From Nocardiopsis trehalosi NBRC 14201 (GTDB taxonomy: Bacteria > Actinomycetota > Actinomycetes > Streptosporangiales > Streptosporangiaceae): 51,032 nucleotides of DNA. The position numbers and the translations under genes are program-made. Where the stretch lies: NCBI RefSeq assembly GCF_001552555.1, contig NZ_BCRK01000022.1:1-51032 (forward strand), given 5' to 3'. Numbering within the stretch: the stretch's first letter is position 1; the number at the start of each line of letters is the position of its first letter. The notes under the pieces were generated by a model. That model worked only from the letters and a program-made list of their open reading frames with translations. It had not been told where the DNA came from and did no database searches. Shown piece after piece: positions 41,615-50,372 of this stretch.

Positions 41615-44032
41615 TCAGCGCTGGGTGACCTCGGCGTAGGCGGCGCGCACGTCCTCGCTGGTGACCACGGTCAGCTCGGCGGCCGTGGCGGCGTCGCCCA
41701 GCTCCTCGGTGACGCGCAGGTCGCGGTAGGAGCAGGACTTCTCGAACAGCGAGCGCGCGAACCGGCCGTTGCCGAGCTCGTCGATCCACCCGGCGTCGCA
41801 CACGTAGCCGAAGATGCGGGTGAGGTCGTCGCGGGCGGTGGGGTCGAAGGCGTCGCCGGTGCGGGCCGCGAGGACCTCGGCGATCTCGGTCAGCTCCGCG
41901 GGCGAGTAGCTGGGGAACCGGACCCGGATGTTGAACCGCGACGACAGGCCCGCGTTGCTGGCCAGGAACCGGTCCATCTCGGCGGGGTAGCCGGCGAGCA
42001 CCACGACCAGCCGCGACCGGTCGTCCTCGGCGCGCTTGAGCAGGGTCTGGATGGCCTCGGCGCCGAACGCGTCGCCCCCGCTGTAGCCGGGGTTGGCCAG
42101 GGCGTAGGCCTCGTCGACGAACAGCACCCCGCCCAGGGCCCGGTCGACCAGCTTGCCGGTCTTGATGGCGGTGGCGCCCAGGTGCTCGCCCACCAGATCG
42201 GAGCGCTGCGCCTCGACCACCTCGGCCCGGGTGAGCAGCCCCAGGGCGGCGAACACCCGGCCGAGGATGCGCGCGACCGACGTCTTGCCGGTGCCGGGCG
42301 GGCCGGAGAACACGAAGTGCCGCATCGGCGGCTGGTTGCGCAGCCCCTGCTCCTCGCGGAGCTTGGCGGCCTGGAGCTGGGCGACGATCGACCGCACCTG
42401 CCGCTTCACGGGTTCGAGGCCGATCAGGGCGTCCAGTTCGGCCAGCGCCTCGGCGATGTCGGGGGTCTCGCCGAACCCGGGCAGCCGGGCGGTCAGGGCG
42501 TCGTAGGCGCCGGCGACGTCGCACTCGCGCACCGTGACCAGGTCCTCGGCGGTCGGCGGGCGGTCGGCGCCCCCGGTGGTGACGACGCGGACGTCGCGGG
42601 CCTCGGCGGCCTTCTCGACCAGGGAGCGGACGAAGCGCCCGTTGCCGAGGTCGTCGATGACGCCCCGCTGCACGGTCTGCTCGAAGCGGCGGCGCAGCGC
42701 CGGGCGCGCGGCGGCGTCGACCAGGTCGCCCCGCTGCGCGAACAGCGACTCGGCGATGGCCTGGAGTTCGCCGGCGGAGTAGCTGGGGAACGTGACCCGG
42801 GTGGCGAACCGGGACGCCAGGCCGGGGTTGGACGCGAGGAACCGGTCCATCTCGGCGTCGTAGCCGGCCAGGATGACCACGACCCGGTCGCGGTCGTCCT
42901 CGGCCCGCTTGAGCAGGGTCTGCACGGCCTCGTTGCCGAACCGGTCGGGCTGGCCGTCGCCGTCGTTGACCAGCGAGTACGCCTCGTCGATGAACAGCAC
43001 GCCGCCCAGCGCGCGGTCGACCAGCTCGTTGGTCTTGATGGCCGTGGCGCCGAGGTACTCCCCCACCAGGTCGGCCCGCTGCGCCTCGACCACGTGCGGG
43101 GTGGGCAGCAGCCCGAAGGAGTGGAAGATGGTCGCCAGGGTGCGCGCCACCGACGTCTTTCCGGTGCCGGGCGGGCCCGAGAACACCAGGTGGCGCAGCG
43201 GCTTGTCGACCGCGTACCCGGCGTCGGCGCGCAGCCGGGCGGCCTCGATGGACGCGGCGATCGCGCGGACCTGCTGCTTGACCGGGTCGAGGCCGATCAT
43301 GGCCTCCAGTTCGGCCAGCGCCTCGTCGACCGGCACCGGCGGCACCGCGTCGCCGCCGCCCTCGGGCGCCGCGGGGGTGCGGCCGTCGGCGGCGCGCTGG
43401 CGCGCCGCGGGCTCGGTGCGCGGGCGGCCGCGCCGGTCGGGCGGGGGCGCGCCGATCTCCTGGAGGCTGCGCCGCAGCCGGTAGGCGGCCGCGAACCGCC
43501 AGGCCAGGGCCGCCGCGGCGCCGGCCGCCGCGCAGAGCAGGCCGAGGGCCGACGGCGCCGATCCGACCAGCATGCCCGCCAGGGCCACGCCCAGGCCGAG
43601 GATGAGGCCGCAGAGCAGGGCGAGCAGCGTGGTGTGCCAGACCGGGAACTCGGTGATGCGGGTGGCGGCCAGCGACACCAGCAGGGGCAGCAGCGGCAGG
43701 AGCAGCAGCACCGAGGCGTCGGCGGTCTCCAGCGGGATGTGGAACAGCAGGTACGCCAGGACGGTCCAGCCGATGGCGACGAGGGTGGTGGCGACGGCGT
43801 CGGAGCCGCGCATGAGCGCCGCGCCGAGGGCGAGCACGGCGACGGTCACCGCGATGGCGGTGAGCACCGGCACCCCGGCGATCCAGGCGCCCGCGGCGGC
43901 GACGGTGACCGCGGCGGCCCCGCCGATCAGCCGGGTGCGCGGCGGGGTGGCGCGGTAGGCGGTGCGCAGCCGCGCGAGGGCCGAGGGGCCCTCGGGTCTG
44001 TCCGTGGTCCGGGACCGGTCGTCGCGCGGCAT
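41615..44032 (-). CDS. membrane-anchored AAA ATPase with two CbbX/SpoVK-type modules
   Basis: 805 aa from ATG 44032, with AGGAGGGG upstream. Residues about 33-190 hold six or so hydrophobic helices (LIGGAAAVTVAAAGAWIAG, VLALGAALMRG, LLLLPLLPLLVSLAA). Two AAA modules follow, each with a CbbX-like helix (LAELEAMIGLDPVKQQVRAI and LAELDALIGLEPVKRQVRSI), Walker A FSGPPGTGKTSVAR, Walker B GVLFIDEAYSL or GVLFVDEAYAL, and sensor segments FATRVTFPSYS or FNIRVRFPSYS. The duplication is internal. Relatives remodel or activate other proteins (CbbX, EccA). The anchored substrate here is unknown. The next gene upstream is rnhB on the same strand. Confidence 0.88.
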   Translation of the reverse strand: MPRDDRSRTTDRPEGPSALARLRTAYRATPPRTRLIGGAAAVTVAAAGAWIAGVPVLTAIAVTVAVLALGAALMRGSDAVATTLVAIGWTVLAYLLFHIPLETADASVLLLLPLLPLLVSLAATRITEFPVWHTTLLALLCGLILGLGVALAGMLVGSAPSALGLLCAAAGAAAALAWRFAAAYRLRRSLQEIGAPPPDRRGRPRTEPAARQRAADGRTPAAPEGGGDAVPPVPVDEALAELEAMIGLDPVKQQVRAIAASIEAARLRADAGYAVDKPLRHLVFSGPPGTGKTSVARTLATIFHSFGLLPTPHVVEAQRADLVGEYLGATAIKTNELVDRALGGVLFIDEAYSLVNDGDGQPDRFGNEAVQTLLKRAEDDRDRVVVILAGYDAEMDRFLASNPGLASRFATRVTFPSYSAGELQAIAESLFAQRGDLVDAAARPALRRRFEQTVQRGVIDDLGNGRFVRSLVEKAAEARDVRVVTTGGADRPPTAEDLVTVRECDVAGAYDALTARLPGFGETPDIAEALAELDALIGLEPVKRQVRSIVAQLQAAKLREEQGLRNQPPMRHFVFSGPPGTGKTSVARILGRVFAALGLLTRAEVVEAQRSDLVGEHLGATAIKTGKLVDRALGGVLFVDEAYALANPGYSGGDAFGAEAIQTLLKRAEDDRSRLVVVLAGYPAEMDRFLASNAGLSSRFNIRVRFPSYSPAELTEIAEVLAARTGDAFDPTARDDLTRIFGYVCDAGWIDELGNGRFARSLFEKSCSYRDLRVTEELGDAATAAELTVVTSEDVRAAYAEVTQR

Positions 44033-44110
44033 TCCCGCCCCTCCTGTCGTCCCGTGTCTGACGGATCCGCCGGCGGCGCGGCGCGGTCGCCCGCCGTTCC
44101 TGTTGTACCC

Positions 44111-44138
44111 GCCACCGCGCGGGTCGGGGCGCGGTGGC
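44111..44138 (-). terminator. 10-bp perfect hairpin between rnhB and the AAA gene
   Basis: GCCACCGCGC and GCGCGGTGGC with loop GGGTCGGG, 79 nt past the rnhB stop. It may end rnhB or lie in the AAA gene leader. Confidence 0.5.
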
Positions 44139-44216
44139 TCCCATACTGCCGCCGACCACCGCCGCGCAGAAGCGCCCGGTGGGCCCCGATCCGGCGTGTC
44201 GCCGCCGGAGCGGGGG

Positions 44217-44903
44217 TCACAGCAGCGTCGGCTGCTCGGCGGTGCCGGGCCGGGGCCGGCGCAGGTGCCGCCATTTCGGCAGGTCGTCCCAGTAGGCCCA
44301 GCTCATGCGGTGGTGCGGGGTGGGGCCGTGCTCGGCGAGCGCGGCGCGGTGCACCGGCGACGGGTAGCCGACGGCCGTGGCGAACCCGTAGCCGGGGTGG
44401 TCGGGGTCGAGCCCGGCCATGTAGGTGTCGCGGTGCACCTTGGCCAGAACGGACGCGGCGGCGACCGAAACGCAGGTGAGGTCGGCCTTGACCTGGGTGC
44501 GCACCCGCCAGGGCGGGCCGAGGTAGTCGTGGCGGCCGTCGAGGATGACGGCGTCGGGGCGGAGCCGCAGGCCGGCGAGCGCTCGGTCGGCGGCGCGGCG
44601 CAGCGCCTCGGTCATGCCGGCCTCGTCGATCTCGGCCGGCTCGGCGCGGCCGAAGGCGTGGTCGCGCACCCAGGGGCGGAGCAGGGCCTCCATGGCGGTC
44701 CGCCGGGCGGGGGTGAGCCGCTTGGAGTCGGTGAGGCCCTCGGGCGGCGGGGAGCCGTCGGTGACGGCGGCGCAGACGACGACGGGTCCGGCCCAGGCGC
44801 CCCGGCCGACCTCGTCGACGCCCGCGACCAGGGCGGCGCCGCCCGCGGACAGCTCGCGTTCGATCGTGTACCCCGGCAGGGGGACGGTGGAGGAGACGGG
44901 CAC
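44217..44903 (-). CDS. rnhB: ribonuclease HII
   Basis: 228 aa from GTG 44903. The active-site motif [15 protein letters not shown] gives the Asp-Glu pair. The DSK segment ([12 protein letters not shown]), [10 protein letters not shown], and [16 protein letters not shown] complete the RNase HII signature, and [19 protein letters not shown] is the C-terminal substrate-binding part. It cuts RNA in RNA/DNA hybrids, removing misincorporated ribonucleotides and primers. A TAAGCT box lies 6 nt before the GTG, so it is probably leaderless. Confidence 0.93.
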   Translation of the reverse strand: MPVSSTVPLPGYTIERELSAGGAALVAGVDEVGRGAWAGPVVVCAAVTDGSPPPEGLTDSKRLTPARRTAMEALLRPWVRDHAFGRAEPAEIDEAGMTEALRRAADRALAGLRLRPDAVILDGRHDYLGPPWRVRTQVKADLTCVSVAAASVLAKVHRDTYMAGLDPDHPGYGFATAVGYPSPVHRAALAEHGPTPHHRMSWAYWDDLPKWRHLRRPRPGTAEQPTLL

Positions 44904-45359
44904 GTCCCCAGCTTAGGGCGTCGGCCGCCCGGGGGCGGCCCCGGTCGGGCGTCGGCGCCGGGATGCGGACGTCCGGATCGCGGTTTCCGGCCGCCGCCGC
45001 GCGGCGGTGCGCGGGCCGGACCGGCGGCGGCCGGGCGGCGAGGCGCCGCGCGGCGGCCCGGCGCCCGGCGCCGCCGCGGGGCGGGCGCCGCCGACCCGCG
45101 CGCCGGGGCGGCCGCCGCGGGGCCGGGTCGGCCCCGGCGGGTCGCCCGGTCCCGCCGCCGGACCGGCGGCGGCTCCGACCCCCGCCACCTGTGACCGAAA
45201 CGGACCGGAAACCCCGCGCGGTACGCCCGGACGGCCTGAGGCGGCGCCGCGGCTCCCCTATCCTGAGGGGCGGGCCGCGCTTCCGCCGGCCTTCGCGAAC
45301 CTGGTGCGCGCCGAGCTGCCCGCCGGCGCCGCACCGCAGAGAAGTGGGGAGAAGCCGGC
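44904..45359. other. 456-nt divergent region between rnhB and a membrane protein gene
   Basis: Besides the rnhB -10 box it is very GC-rich with short CCGCCG/CGGCGG palindromes (for example a 14-bp palindrome near 44992). TATCCT at 45259-45264 is a -10 candidate for the plus-strand gene. No coding frame is convincing. Confidence 0.55.
44910..44915 (-). promoter_or_regulatory. -10 box TAAGCT, 6 nt before the rnhB GTG (leaderless layout)
   Basis: On the minus strand TAAGCT, GGGGAC, GTG follow directly. The GGGG is too near the start to act as a Shine-Dalgarno sequence. Confidence 0.6.
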
Positions 45360-46001
45360 ATGTCCGCCGCCGAGTCCGATTCGGTCGCGCAGCTCATCGC
45401 GATCGCGCACCGCCCGACGTTCGGCCAGCGGCTGATCTCCTGGGCGTCGCGGCCCCCGGGGCGCCTCTACCTGCCGGCGTGCACGGTGATCGGCCTCGTC
45501 CTGCTGTACGAGGACAGCGTCCCCGGCGGCCACCTGCCGAGCCTGCTCCTGGGGGTGGGCGGCGGCGCCGTCCTCGCCGCCATGGGGGCGCTGCGCCTCG
45601 GCATCGCGCTGTCGATCGCCCGCCCGATGATCCGCTACTACTGGCTGCGCTGGGTGTCGGCGCCGATCATCGCGCTGCTCGCCATCGGGTTGTCGGTCGC
45701 CGACATCCCGCTGCAGACGCGCGTCGACACCTCCGCCGACGCCCTGCTCGGCGTCCGCGCCACCGCCGACAGCTTCGGCACGGTGCCGCTCGACGGCACG
45801 TGGGCCGGCCTGTACCCGCTGGAGTCCGTCACGGTCAGCGAGGGGATCACCCGCTACACGGTGCGGGGGGCGGGCCTGCTCGACGGCTCCGGGCTGGCCT
45901 ACAGCCCCGACCCGCTGCCCACCGACGAGTTCCTGGAGGGGCAGGGCGGCGTGGTCTTCGAGCACATCTCCGGCCCCTGGTACTCCTGGAGCGAGTACTG
46001 A
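45360..46001 (+). CDS. membrane protein of unknown function
   Basis: 213 aa from ATG 45360, with GAAGTGGGGAGAAG upstream. Four hydrophobic segments are visible: YLPACTVIGLVLLY (about 38-51), SLLLGVGGGAVLAAMGAL (62-79), LRLGIALSIA (79-88) and WVSAPIIALLAIGLSVA (96-114). The last 100 residues are hydrophilic with beta-like segments (GTWAGLYPLESVTVSEGITR) and an acidic/aromatic end (FEHISGPWYSWSEY). I do not recognise the family. It is isolated by hairpins and convergent with the SPFH operon. Confidence 0.72.
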   Translation: MSAAESDSVAQLIAIAHRPTFGQRLISWASRPPGRLYLPACTVIGLVLLYEDSVPGGHLPSLLLGVGGGAVLAAMGALRLGIALSIARPMIRYYWLRWVSAPIIALLAIGLSVADIPLQTRVDTSADALLGVRATADSFGTVPLDGTWAGLYPLESVTVSEGITRYTVRGAGLLDGSGLAYSPDPLPTDEFLEGQGGVVFEHISGPWYSWSEY

Positions 46002-46025
46002 TCCGGCGCGTCCGCCTCCGCGTTC

Positions 46026-46060
46026 CGGGGCCGCCGGCGGGGTTCCCGTCGGCGGCCCCG
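46026..46060 (+). terminator. 16-bp hairpin after the membrane protein gene
   Basis: CGGGGCCGCCGGCGGG and its complement with one G:U pair and loop GTT, 25 nt past the stop. Confidence 0.8.
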
Positions 46061-46093
46061 CGCGTCGGCGGGTCCGGGCGCCGCGCACGGGGG

Positions 46094-46112
46094 CCCGCCG
46101 CCTGACGGCGGG
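46094..46112. terminator. 7-bp hairpin between convergent genes
   Basis: CCCGCCG, loop CCTGA, CGGCGGG. It probably serves the SPFH operon from the other side. Confidence 0.5.
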
Positions 46113-46204
46113 TGCGCGCGCGGGCCCGGGAACGGCGGCGGGCCGCCCGCGCCGGAGCGCGGACGGCCCGTGGGGACCGGAGCGGGCGCACGGCCCGGCC
46201 GGGG

Positions 46205-47650
46205 TCAGCGGCGGCGCCGGCCGCGCCCCCCGCCCTTCGGCGCCTGCTCGCGCAGGGCCTCCTGCTGCTCCTGGGCGAACCGCTCGGCCATCTGCTGCTG
46301 GTGGCCGGCCGCCGAGGCGACCGCGCCCTGCGCCTCCTGGAAGGCGCCGGCCGCGGCCTCGACCGCCCGCTCCGCGCGGGCGGGCAGCTGCGCCCCGCCG
46401 CGCCCGTTGCCCAGGCCGGGCAGGAGCTGGGCGAGCAGCAGCGTCGACAGCGCGGAGGAGTCGCCGCCGCCGTCGGTGCGCACCACGACCGGCTGCGGGG
46501 CGCGCTCGGCGAGCGTGGCGCCCACGTCGAGCCGGCGGCGCGCCAGCTCGTAGCGGAGCACGGCCCGGTTGTCGCGGTAGGACGTGGCGAGGCGCTGCTG
46601 CGCCTTCGCCTCGTTCTGCGCGGCGACCAGGTCGGAGCGGCCGCGGGTCTCGATCTCGTAGCGGACCCGCTGCGCCTCGGTCTCCTGCTCCTCCAGCATC
46701 TGGGCGACGTCCTTGCGGGCCTTGTTCAGCGCCGCGTTGACCTCGACGATCTTGGCGTCGCGGGTCTTCTTGGACCGCTCGATGTCCATGAGCAGGGTGT
46801 CGATGCGCCGCTTGCGGGTGAGCTCCCACTCCTGTTCGTAGGCGACCAGCTCCTTGGCGACCCGCTCGCGGGTGGCCAGGTGCTGCTGGTACTGGTTGGG
46901 CAGCTGGACGTCGGGGATGTTGCACCCCATGATCCGCACGCCGTACCGGCTGAGCTGCCGGTTGAGCAGGTCCTGCATGTCGGCCACGTCGGAGCCGCGC
47001 AGGTCGTAGGCGCTCTCGGTGCGGACCCGGCGGCTGCGCTGCCGGATGGCGTCCTGCACCGCGTTGGACAGCACCAGGTCGAAGTTGCTCGCCCCGATGG
47101 TGCGGACGAACGCGACGGCGTCGATGATGCGGAACTTCAGGAAGAACTCGATCGACTTCAGCGGGACGTTCTCGTGCGTGGGGCAGGCCAGGACCGGCGC
47201 GGTGTAGGGGATCTCGGTGGAGATGTCGACCACGAAGTCGACCCGCGACCACGGGTGCCACAGGTAGTGCCGGCCCGGGTCGAGCTGGCCGACGACCGCG
47301 CCGTACTTGGTCAGCACGCCCACGGTGCCCTGCTCGATCTCCACGATCGAGGAGCGCCACCACCACAGCAGGCCGCCGAAGAGGGCGACCAGGGAGAGCA
47401 GCAGGACCGGGAGCATCGCCCACCCGAGGAGGGCGGCGTCGCCGACCAGGCCGAGCACGAGCGAGGTGGCCAGCGCGTACACCGCGAACCAGACGAGCCC
47501 GGTCCACTTCAGCCCGCGGCTGTCGCGCGGGATCACGACGGGGACGAGCACGCCCTGGTCGCCGCCGCGCAGCAGCCGGGCGATGTCGTTCCAGGAGGCG
47601 AGCGACTCCTTGATGCTGGAGGCGCCGCGGCCCCGTTCCGGTGCGCTCAT
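46205..47650 (-). CDS. SPFH/band-7 domain membrane protein (second of pair)
   Basis: 481 aa from ATG 47650, which overlaps the stop of the upstream SPFH gene by 4 nt (ATGA). Two helices at about 50-70 and 77-97 anchor it. A band-7/SPFH domain then follows (EQGTVGVLTKYGAVVGQLDP, ISTEIPYTAPVLACPTHENV, KSIEFFLKFRI). Residues about 255-380 form a long charged coiled coil (QEWELTRKRRIDTLLMDIER). The C terminus is Gln/Ala-rich with a basic end (KGGGRGRRRR). SPFH proteins form ring or cage oligomers in membranes. It differs from its partner in N-terminal sequence, so the pair is not a recent duplicate. Confidence 0.85.
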   Translation of the reverse strand: MSAPERGRGASSIKESLASWNDIARLLRGGDQGVLVPVVIPRDSRGLKWTGLVWFAVYALATSLVLGLVGDAALLGWAMLPVLLLSLVALFGGLLWWWRSSIVEIEQGTVGVLTKYGAVVGQLDPGRHYLWHPWSRVDFVVDISTEIPYTAPVLACPTHENVPLKSIEFFLKFRIIDAVAFVRTIGASNFDLVLSNAVQDAIRQRSRRVRTESAYDLRGSDVADMQDLLNRQLSRYGVRIMGCNIPDVQLPNQYQQHLATRERVAKELVAYEQEWELTRKRRIDTLLMDIERSKKTRDAKIVEVNAALNKARKDVAQMLEEQETEAQRVRYEIETRGRSDLVAAQNEAKAQQRLATSYRDNRAVLRYELARRRLDVGATLAERAPQPVVVRTDGGGDSSALSTLLLAQLLPGLGNGRGGAQLPARAERAVEAAAGAFQEAQGAVASAAGHQQQMAERFAQEQQEALREQAPKGGGRGRRRR

Positions 47651-49350
47651 CGGTGGCCTCCCTGGTACGGGTCGGTCGGGTCCGTCGGCTCGCCGGGGCC
47701 GCCGGCGGCCGGGGCGCCGGGCGCCGGGGGCGCGGCGGCGATGCGGTCCTCGATGGCCTCGTCGGCGACGGACTGGCGGATCTCCTCGACCCGGTCGGCG
47801 CCGGGGACGTCGTCGCCCGCGCCGGGCCGGGGGGCCTCGACCGTCGCGTCGTCGGTGTCGAGCAGCTCCCGGATCTCGGCCTCGCGCTCGGCGATGCGGG
47901 CGGAGATCGCGTGCAGGCGGCCGCGGATCTCGCCCATGTCCTCGTCGGAGAACAGGGTGTTGTCGGCCTCGCCGATGATGCCCTGCGCGATGCGCAGGAA
48001 GTCGACGCTCGCGGCGTCGCCGTCGCCGATGTGCAGCACCTGCGGCAGGCTGTCGGCCACCGACTCCAGCTTGTCCAGCACGTCCTGCTGGAAGCGGTAG
48101 TCGAGGATCTCCGGGGACTCGGCCGCGCTCACCGCGCGGATGTCGAGGGCCTGGGCCTCCAGCAGCGCCGCGTTGGCGTTGGCGGTGCTCTCGGCCTCGA
48201 CGAACCGCTGCCGGGCCAGCGCCCGCGCCCGGTTGGTCTCGCGCTCCAGGGCGGTGTCCATCTGCGCCTGGTACTGGGCGATGTCGGCCTGGATCGCCGA
48301 CAGGGTCTCGTTGAGGGAGGCGAGCTCCTTGTTCAGGTCGCCCTCGTTCTGCTCCTTGCGGAGCTGGAGCTCGTACTCGTAGGTGTACGCCTCCTTGGCG
48401 ACGCGCACCATCTCGGGCGCCGCCAGGTCCATGCGGTACTCCTGGCTCGACGGCTCGGCGTGCGTGATGTTGGCGTTGGTCAGCCGCACCGCCGGGAGGA
48501 ACTGCTGGTTGAGCTGCTCCAGCAGCCGCGCGGTGTTCTCGCCCACCATGTCGTAGATGTCCGACGCCTGCTGGTCGTAGATGAGGCTGCGCGTGGTCTC
48601 GCTGATCGCGTTGTTCAGCTTCTCCTGGAAGCCCTGGACGGCGCCGAGGACGAAGATGAACTGCTCGGGGTCCTCGATCTTGAACTGCACGAACAGGTCG
48701 ATGGACGCCTTCACGCCGCTCTTGGTCGGCGCCTCGCGGATGGGCGCGTTGAACGGGTACTCGCGCTGCGTGTTGACGATGTAGGAGACCCGCTTCCACG
48801 GGTTGAACAGGGTGACCCGGCCCGGGCCGACGATCTGCTCCAGCTTGCCGAACTTGGTGATCAGCGCGGCGCAGCCGTCGGGCACCATCACCATGCCCTG
48901 CCGCCACCACATGAAGGCGCCGAACGCGATCAGCACGATCCAGTAGTGGAGGCCGAAGAACGGGTTGAGCAGGATGCCGGTGGCGAGGGTGACCGGGAAG
49001 GTGAGGAACTGGCCGACGACGCCGACGATCGCGAGGACGATCACCGGGAGCATGGCGGTGAAGGTGCGGCCGCGGGGGATCACCATCGGGCAGATGACGT
49101 GCACGCTGCCGCCGGCGCCGCGGTCGAACGAGCTGCTGTTCAGGGCCTCGCCGGCGTTGTTCAGGGAGGTGGTCTGCTGCTCGATGCGGGTTCCCACCGA
49201 GGCGCCCTGGTCACGGGCCGCCAGGAAGTCGCCCGGATCCAGGCCGACCCCCTCCGCCGCCTCGCCGAACGCGTTGGAGACCGCATCCCGTGGATCGCCG
49301 CCCTGGGCGATCGCATCGGCGGCCCCGCGCACCGTCTGCGCGAAGGACAT
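47647..49350 (-). CDS. SPFH/band-7 domain membrane protein (first of pair)
   Basis: 567 aa from ATG 49350, with AGGAG nine bases upstream; longer open frames lack this. The N-terminal ~95 residues are hydrophilic. Two helices follow (about 100-128 and 133-149), then the SPFH domain (about 150-330: PDGCAALITKFGKLEQIVGP, REYPFNAPIREAPTKSGVKA, FVQFKIEDPEQFIFVLG) and a coiled coil (about 330-450). The C terminus is acidic, ending in a Pro/Gly tail (APAAGGPGEPTDPTDPY). It is translationally coupled to the downstream SPFH gene. The arrangement recalls HflK/HflC pairs, but no protease gene is adjacent. Confidence 0.86.
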   Translation of the reverse strand: MSFAQTVRGAADAIAQGGDPRDAVSNAFGEAAEGVGLDPGDFLAARDQGASVGTRIEQQTTSLNNAGEALNSSSFDRGAGGSVHVICPMVIPRGRTFTAMLPVIVLAIVGVVGQFLTFPVTLATGILLNPFFGLHYWIVLIAFGAFMWWRQGMVMVPDGCAALITKFGKLEQIVGPGRVTLFNPWKRVSYIVNTQREYPFNAPIREAPTKSGVKASIDLFVQFKIEDPEQFIFVLGAVQGFQEKLNNAISETTRSLIYDQQASDIYDMVGENTARLLEQLNQQFLPAVRLTNANITHAEPSSQEYRMDLAAPEMVRVAKEAYTYEYELQLRKEQNEGDLNKELASLNETLSAIQADIAQYQAQMDTALERETNRARALARQRFVEAESTANANAALLEAQALDIRAVSAAESPEILDYRFQQDVLDKLESVADSLPQVLHIGDGDAASVDFLRIAQGIIGEADNTLFSDEDMGEIRGRLHAISARIAEREAEIRELLDTDDATVEAPRPGAGDDVPGADRVEEIRQSVADEAIEDRIAAAPPAPGAPAAGGPGEPTDPTDPYQGGHR

Positions 49351-49453
49351 AGGTATCGACTCCTTGCTGATCGCGGAACTGCGGATACGACGCGACGGAG
49401 GCGCGACGGGTTCCGCGAACGTGGTCGGGGGTGGGTCGCATCCTCCCATATCA

Positions 49454-49488
49454 GGCCATGTCACAACGGATTCCGCCGCCACATGGCC
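49454..49488. promoter_or_regulatory. inverted repeat GGCCATGT-N19-ACATGGCC upstream of the SPFH operon
   Basis: Perfect 8-bp arms at 49454-49461 and 49481-49488, about 105-140 nt before the first SPFH gene. It is a candidate operator. Confidence 0.5.
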
Positions 49489-49513
49489 GACCACGGCCGC
49501 CCACGGCAACCAG

Positions 49514-49948
49514 TCAGACGTGCACGACGACCAAGCGCTCGGCCTTCGGCCGCTCCGGCTCCTCGACGAGCCGGTGCAGGTCGTCCGGGTCGCTGGTCAG
49601 CACCAGGCAGGGGCGGGCCTGGGCGAGCGCGGTGGCCGCGACGACGGCGTCGACCGCGTACCGGTGCCCGGTCAGCCCAGTGGCGCCGAGGAGTTCGCCC
49701 GCCCGACGCGCGATGGCGGCGTCGACCGGCACCACGGTGATCCGCGCGAGCACGCGGTGGACGGCGGCGTCGCGGGGTCCGCCCCGCAGGACCTCGGTCA
49801 GGGTCACGGCACTGACGACGACCCGGGCGCCACGGCGCAGGGCGCTGGTCAGGTGGGCGCGGGCGCGGTCGTCGCCCGCAGCGAGCTTGGCGAGCCCTTC
49901 ACTGTCGAGGACCAGGGCGCCGCCGGGGGTCAGTCGCCGTCCGGCCAC
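49514..49948 (-). CDS. VapC-like PIN-domain ribonuclease toxin
   Basis: 144 aa. The PIN acidic residues are in order: Asp in GALVLDSEGLAKL, Glu in SAVTLTEVLRG, Asp in HRYAVDAVVAATAL, and Asp in VLTSDPDDLHRL. This matches metal-dependent VapC RNases that cleave tRNA or rRNA. It overlaps the antitoxin stop by 19 nt, giving translational coupling. The start codon at 49948 lies within the antitoxin gene. Expression would be held down by the paired antitoxin. Confidence 0.85.
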   Translation of the reverse strand: MAGRRLTPGGALVLDSEGLAKLAAGDDRARAHLTSALRRGARVVVSAVTLTEVLRGGPRDAAVHRVLARITVVPVDAAIARRAGELLGATGLTGHRYAVDAVVAATALAQARPCLVLTSDPDDLHRLVEEPERPKAERLVVVHV

Positions 49949-50346
49949 GCCGCGTCCGCCTCCGCTAGGGCCGCCTCGGAGACCGGTCCGTGCTCGGCTT
50001 CGAGCAGGGCGGCCAGGTCGGCGAGCAGGTCGAGTTCGAGGCGGCGCGCGACGGCCTCGGTGACGTAGCGGCTGAACTCGCCGCGCCCCACGCGCTCCTG
50101 CACGGCGGCGGTGAGGTCCTCCGGCATGGAGACACTGACCTTGCGGGCACGTGCGGCGGGACGCTCCTCATCGCGAGGCTCGGTAGAGGCTTCGTCTCCC
50201 TGCTCGGAAGCAGCTGCGGATAGCTCGGCTGCGCGGACGAGCGCCGTGGCGAGCGTATATGACTTGCCCGAGCCCAGTGAACCCGAAACTCTTGCGGACA
50301 GCCGCTCGTACGCCCGCACTATGCTGCGTTCAGCTTCCGTATCCAT
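49930..50346 (-). CDS. VapB-type antitoxin with ribbon-helix-helix domain and N-terminal extension
   Basis: 138 aa from ATG 50346, with TGAAGG 8 nt upstream. The core RKVSVSMPEDLTAAVQERVG and EFSRYVTEAVARRLE form a ribbon-helix-helix DNA-binding pattern, with a toxin-binding tail (LLEAEHGPVSEAALAEADAA). The N-terminal ~75 residues are extra and contain GSLGSGKS (residues 22-29), which fits the Walker A pattern, though no Walker B follows, so it may be chance. It is the first gene of the vapBC pair. A palindrome sits 27 nt upstream of its start. Confidence 0.8.
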   Translation of the reverse strand: MDTEAERSIVRAYERLSARVSGSLGSGKSYTLATALVRAAELSAAASEQGDEASTEPRDEERPAARARKVSVSMPEDLTAAVQERVGRGEFSRYVTEAVARRLELDLLADLAALLEAEHGPVSEAALAEADAAWPDGD

Positions 50347-50372
50347 GAAATCGGCCTTCACCTCGGTGATGC

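Noticed and set aside
44963-46105. Plus-strand frame overlapping the membrane protein gene at 45360
   Set aside because: Arg/Pro-rich shadow of the neighbouring frame.
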